This document shows positions 63,238 to 64,000 of a stretch of DNA of 64,000 nucleotides, one piece after another (position 1 is the first letter of the stretch; each line of letters starts with the position of its first letter). Made by a program: the position numbers and the translations under genes. Below the pieces are notes generated by a model, which saw only the letters and a program-made list of their open reading frames with translations, had not been told where the DNA came from and made no database searches. This DNA comes from JACMLX01 sp031374935 (lineage in GTDB: Bacteria > Gemmatimonadota > Gemmatimonadetes > Gemmatimonadales > Gemmatimonadaceae). The stretch spans positions 30,127-94,126 of the forward strand of contig JANMHB010000179.1 of assembly GCA_031374935.1 (NCBI GenBank), in the 5' to 3' direction.

Positions 63238-64000
63238 ATGGCAAAAGAGAAGAATGTCGGGCTGGTGGTGGGGCGCGAGTGGTCGTTCCCGCCCGCGTTC
63301 ATCGAGGCAGTCAATGGCAGAGATGCCGGCGTGATCGCGTCGCTGGCCAAGTTCGGCGGCGAGCGCATGGACGGTGACATGCCGTATGACGTGCTGGTCG
63401 ACCGGATCTCGCACGAAGTGCCGATGTATCGCACCGTGCTGAAACACGCCGTGCTGCAGGGTACCACCGTCATCAACAACCCCTTCATGTGGTCGGCCGA
63501 CGATAAGTTCTTCGGCGCCAGCCTGATCACGAAGCTGGGCGTGGTCAGCCCGAAGACCATTGTGCTGCCCAACAAGGAGTACATCCCAGGCATCGTCCCC
63601 AGCGAGTCGTTACGGAACCTGAAGTACCCACTGGATTGGGATGACATCCTGGCGTGGATCGGCCTGCCCTGCATCCTCAAGGATGCGCACGGCGGCGGCT
63701 GGAAGGAGGTCTATGTCTGCGAGAGCAAGGCGGAACTCATCCACCACTACGACAGCTCCGGCCTGCTGACGATGATCGTGCAGGAGTTCATCAAGTGGGA
63801 TGAGTTCGTGCGGTGCATCTGCCTGGGGCAGGAGGAGATCCTCCCGATCAAGTACGACCCGAAAGAGCGGAAGTATCGCACCGACAAGAACTTCCTCGGG
63901 CCGGTGCTTGGCCCCCGTGTGGTGAAGGATGCGCAGACCATCGTGCGCGCCTTTGGCTTCGACATGGACTCGATTGAGTTTGCCATCTTGGACGGCGTAC
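63238..64000 (+). CDS. ATP-grasp ligase, third (partial, 3' end outside window)
   Basis: 254 codons visible, ATG at 63238 after GGAGCAGGC. Begins KEKNVGLVVGREWSFPPAFI, then MPYDVLVDRISHEVPMYRTV, INNPFMWSADDKFFGASLIT and ATP-grasp lysine region LPCILKDAHGGGWKEVYV, LTMIVQEFIKWDEFVRCI. It resembles RimK/glutathione-synthetase-like ligases more than paralogs 1 and 2. The rest of the gene is cut by the window edge. Last visible gene of the glycogen/ATP-grasp operon. Confidence 0.9.
   Translation, partial: MAKEKNVGLVVGREWSFPPAFIEAVNGRDAGVIASLAKFGGERMDGDMPYDVLVDRISHEVPMYRTVLKHAVLQGTTVINNPFMWSADDKFFGASLITKLGVVSPKTIVLPNKEYIPGIVPSESLRNLKYPLDWDDILAWIGLPCILKDAHGGGWKEVYVCESKAELIHHYDSSGLLTMIVQEFIKWDEFVRCICLGQEEILPIKYDPKERKYRTDKNFLGPVLGPRVVKDAQTIVRAFGFDMDSIEFAILDGV

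Overview
The window looks like a chromosomal segment from a GC-rich, Gram-negative-type bacterium. The best guess is a member of the Gemmatimonadota (Gemmatimonas-like). This is inferred from the mix of many secreted lipoproteins with BIG2/PPC/PKD repeats, a CarboxypepD/TonB-plug protein, S9 peptidases and a PEP-CTERM protein, plus strong G/C third-position use. No rRNA, tRNA, CRISPR array or recognisable transposase was seen. Only one gene-free gap exceeds 300 bases (17760-18093), and it holds a leader peptide and attenuator.

Layout. 1-2147 (minus): phosphate uptake operon pstS-pstC-pstA, cut by the window edge. 2397-4034: unknown 545-aa protein. 4113-8278 (minus): secreted metalloprotease, DUF6438 lipoprotein and a small exported protein, in one apparent operon. 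8532-14021 (minus): MOSC protein with an upstream TetR-like palindrome, PEP carboxylase, an exported glucanase/lectin-fold protein and a di-haem cytochrome c peroxidase lipoprotein. 14048-15898: a scrambled zone with an L,D-transpeptidase::TolC chimeric pseudogene and a GxxExxY gene bracketed by 32-nt imperfect inverted repeats.

16050-26265 is the branched-chain amino acid locus: ilvD, then a leader peptide and attenuator, then ilvB-ilvN-ilvC-leuA-leuC-leuD-leuB, mostly with overlapping stops and starts. It covers acetolactate to dihydroxy acid to 2-keto acid, and the leucine branch down to 2-ketoisocaproate. A convergent S9 peptidase overlaps leuB.

28691-38429 is signal transduction: two chemotaxis receptors flank a three-gene operon of hybrid kinase, REC-GGDEF-EAL regulator and HDOD protein. 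38725-45488: plug-domain protein, RsmC-like methyltransferase, RsuA-type pseudouridine synthase, DUF1801, amidohydrolase plus esterase, and an FAH-family hydrolase. 45531-52040: PEP-CTERM protein coupled to a secreted multidomain nuclease, then a split DUF4331 pair, a TPR protein and a DUF6702 protein.

52115-64000 is an alpha-glucan region. On the minus strand glgP and a GH57/DUF3536 enzyme are divergent from a tight seven-gene plus-strand operon: glgA, GH57 branching enzyme, two paralogous ATP-grasp ligases, two esterases and a third ATP-grasp ligase that runs off the window. The joining of glycogen synthesis to ATP-grasp/esterase genes is the best candidate here for an undescribed system. 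The branched-chain amino acid attenuator is the clearest regulatory find.
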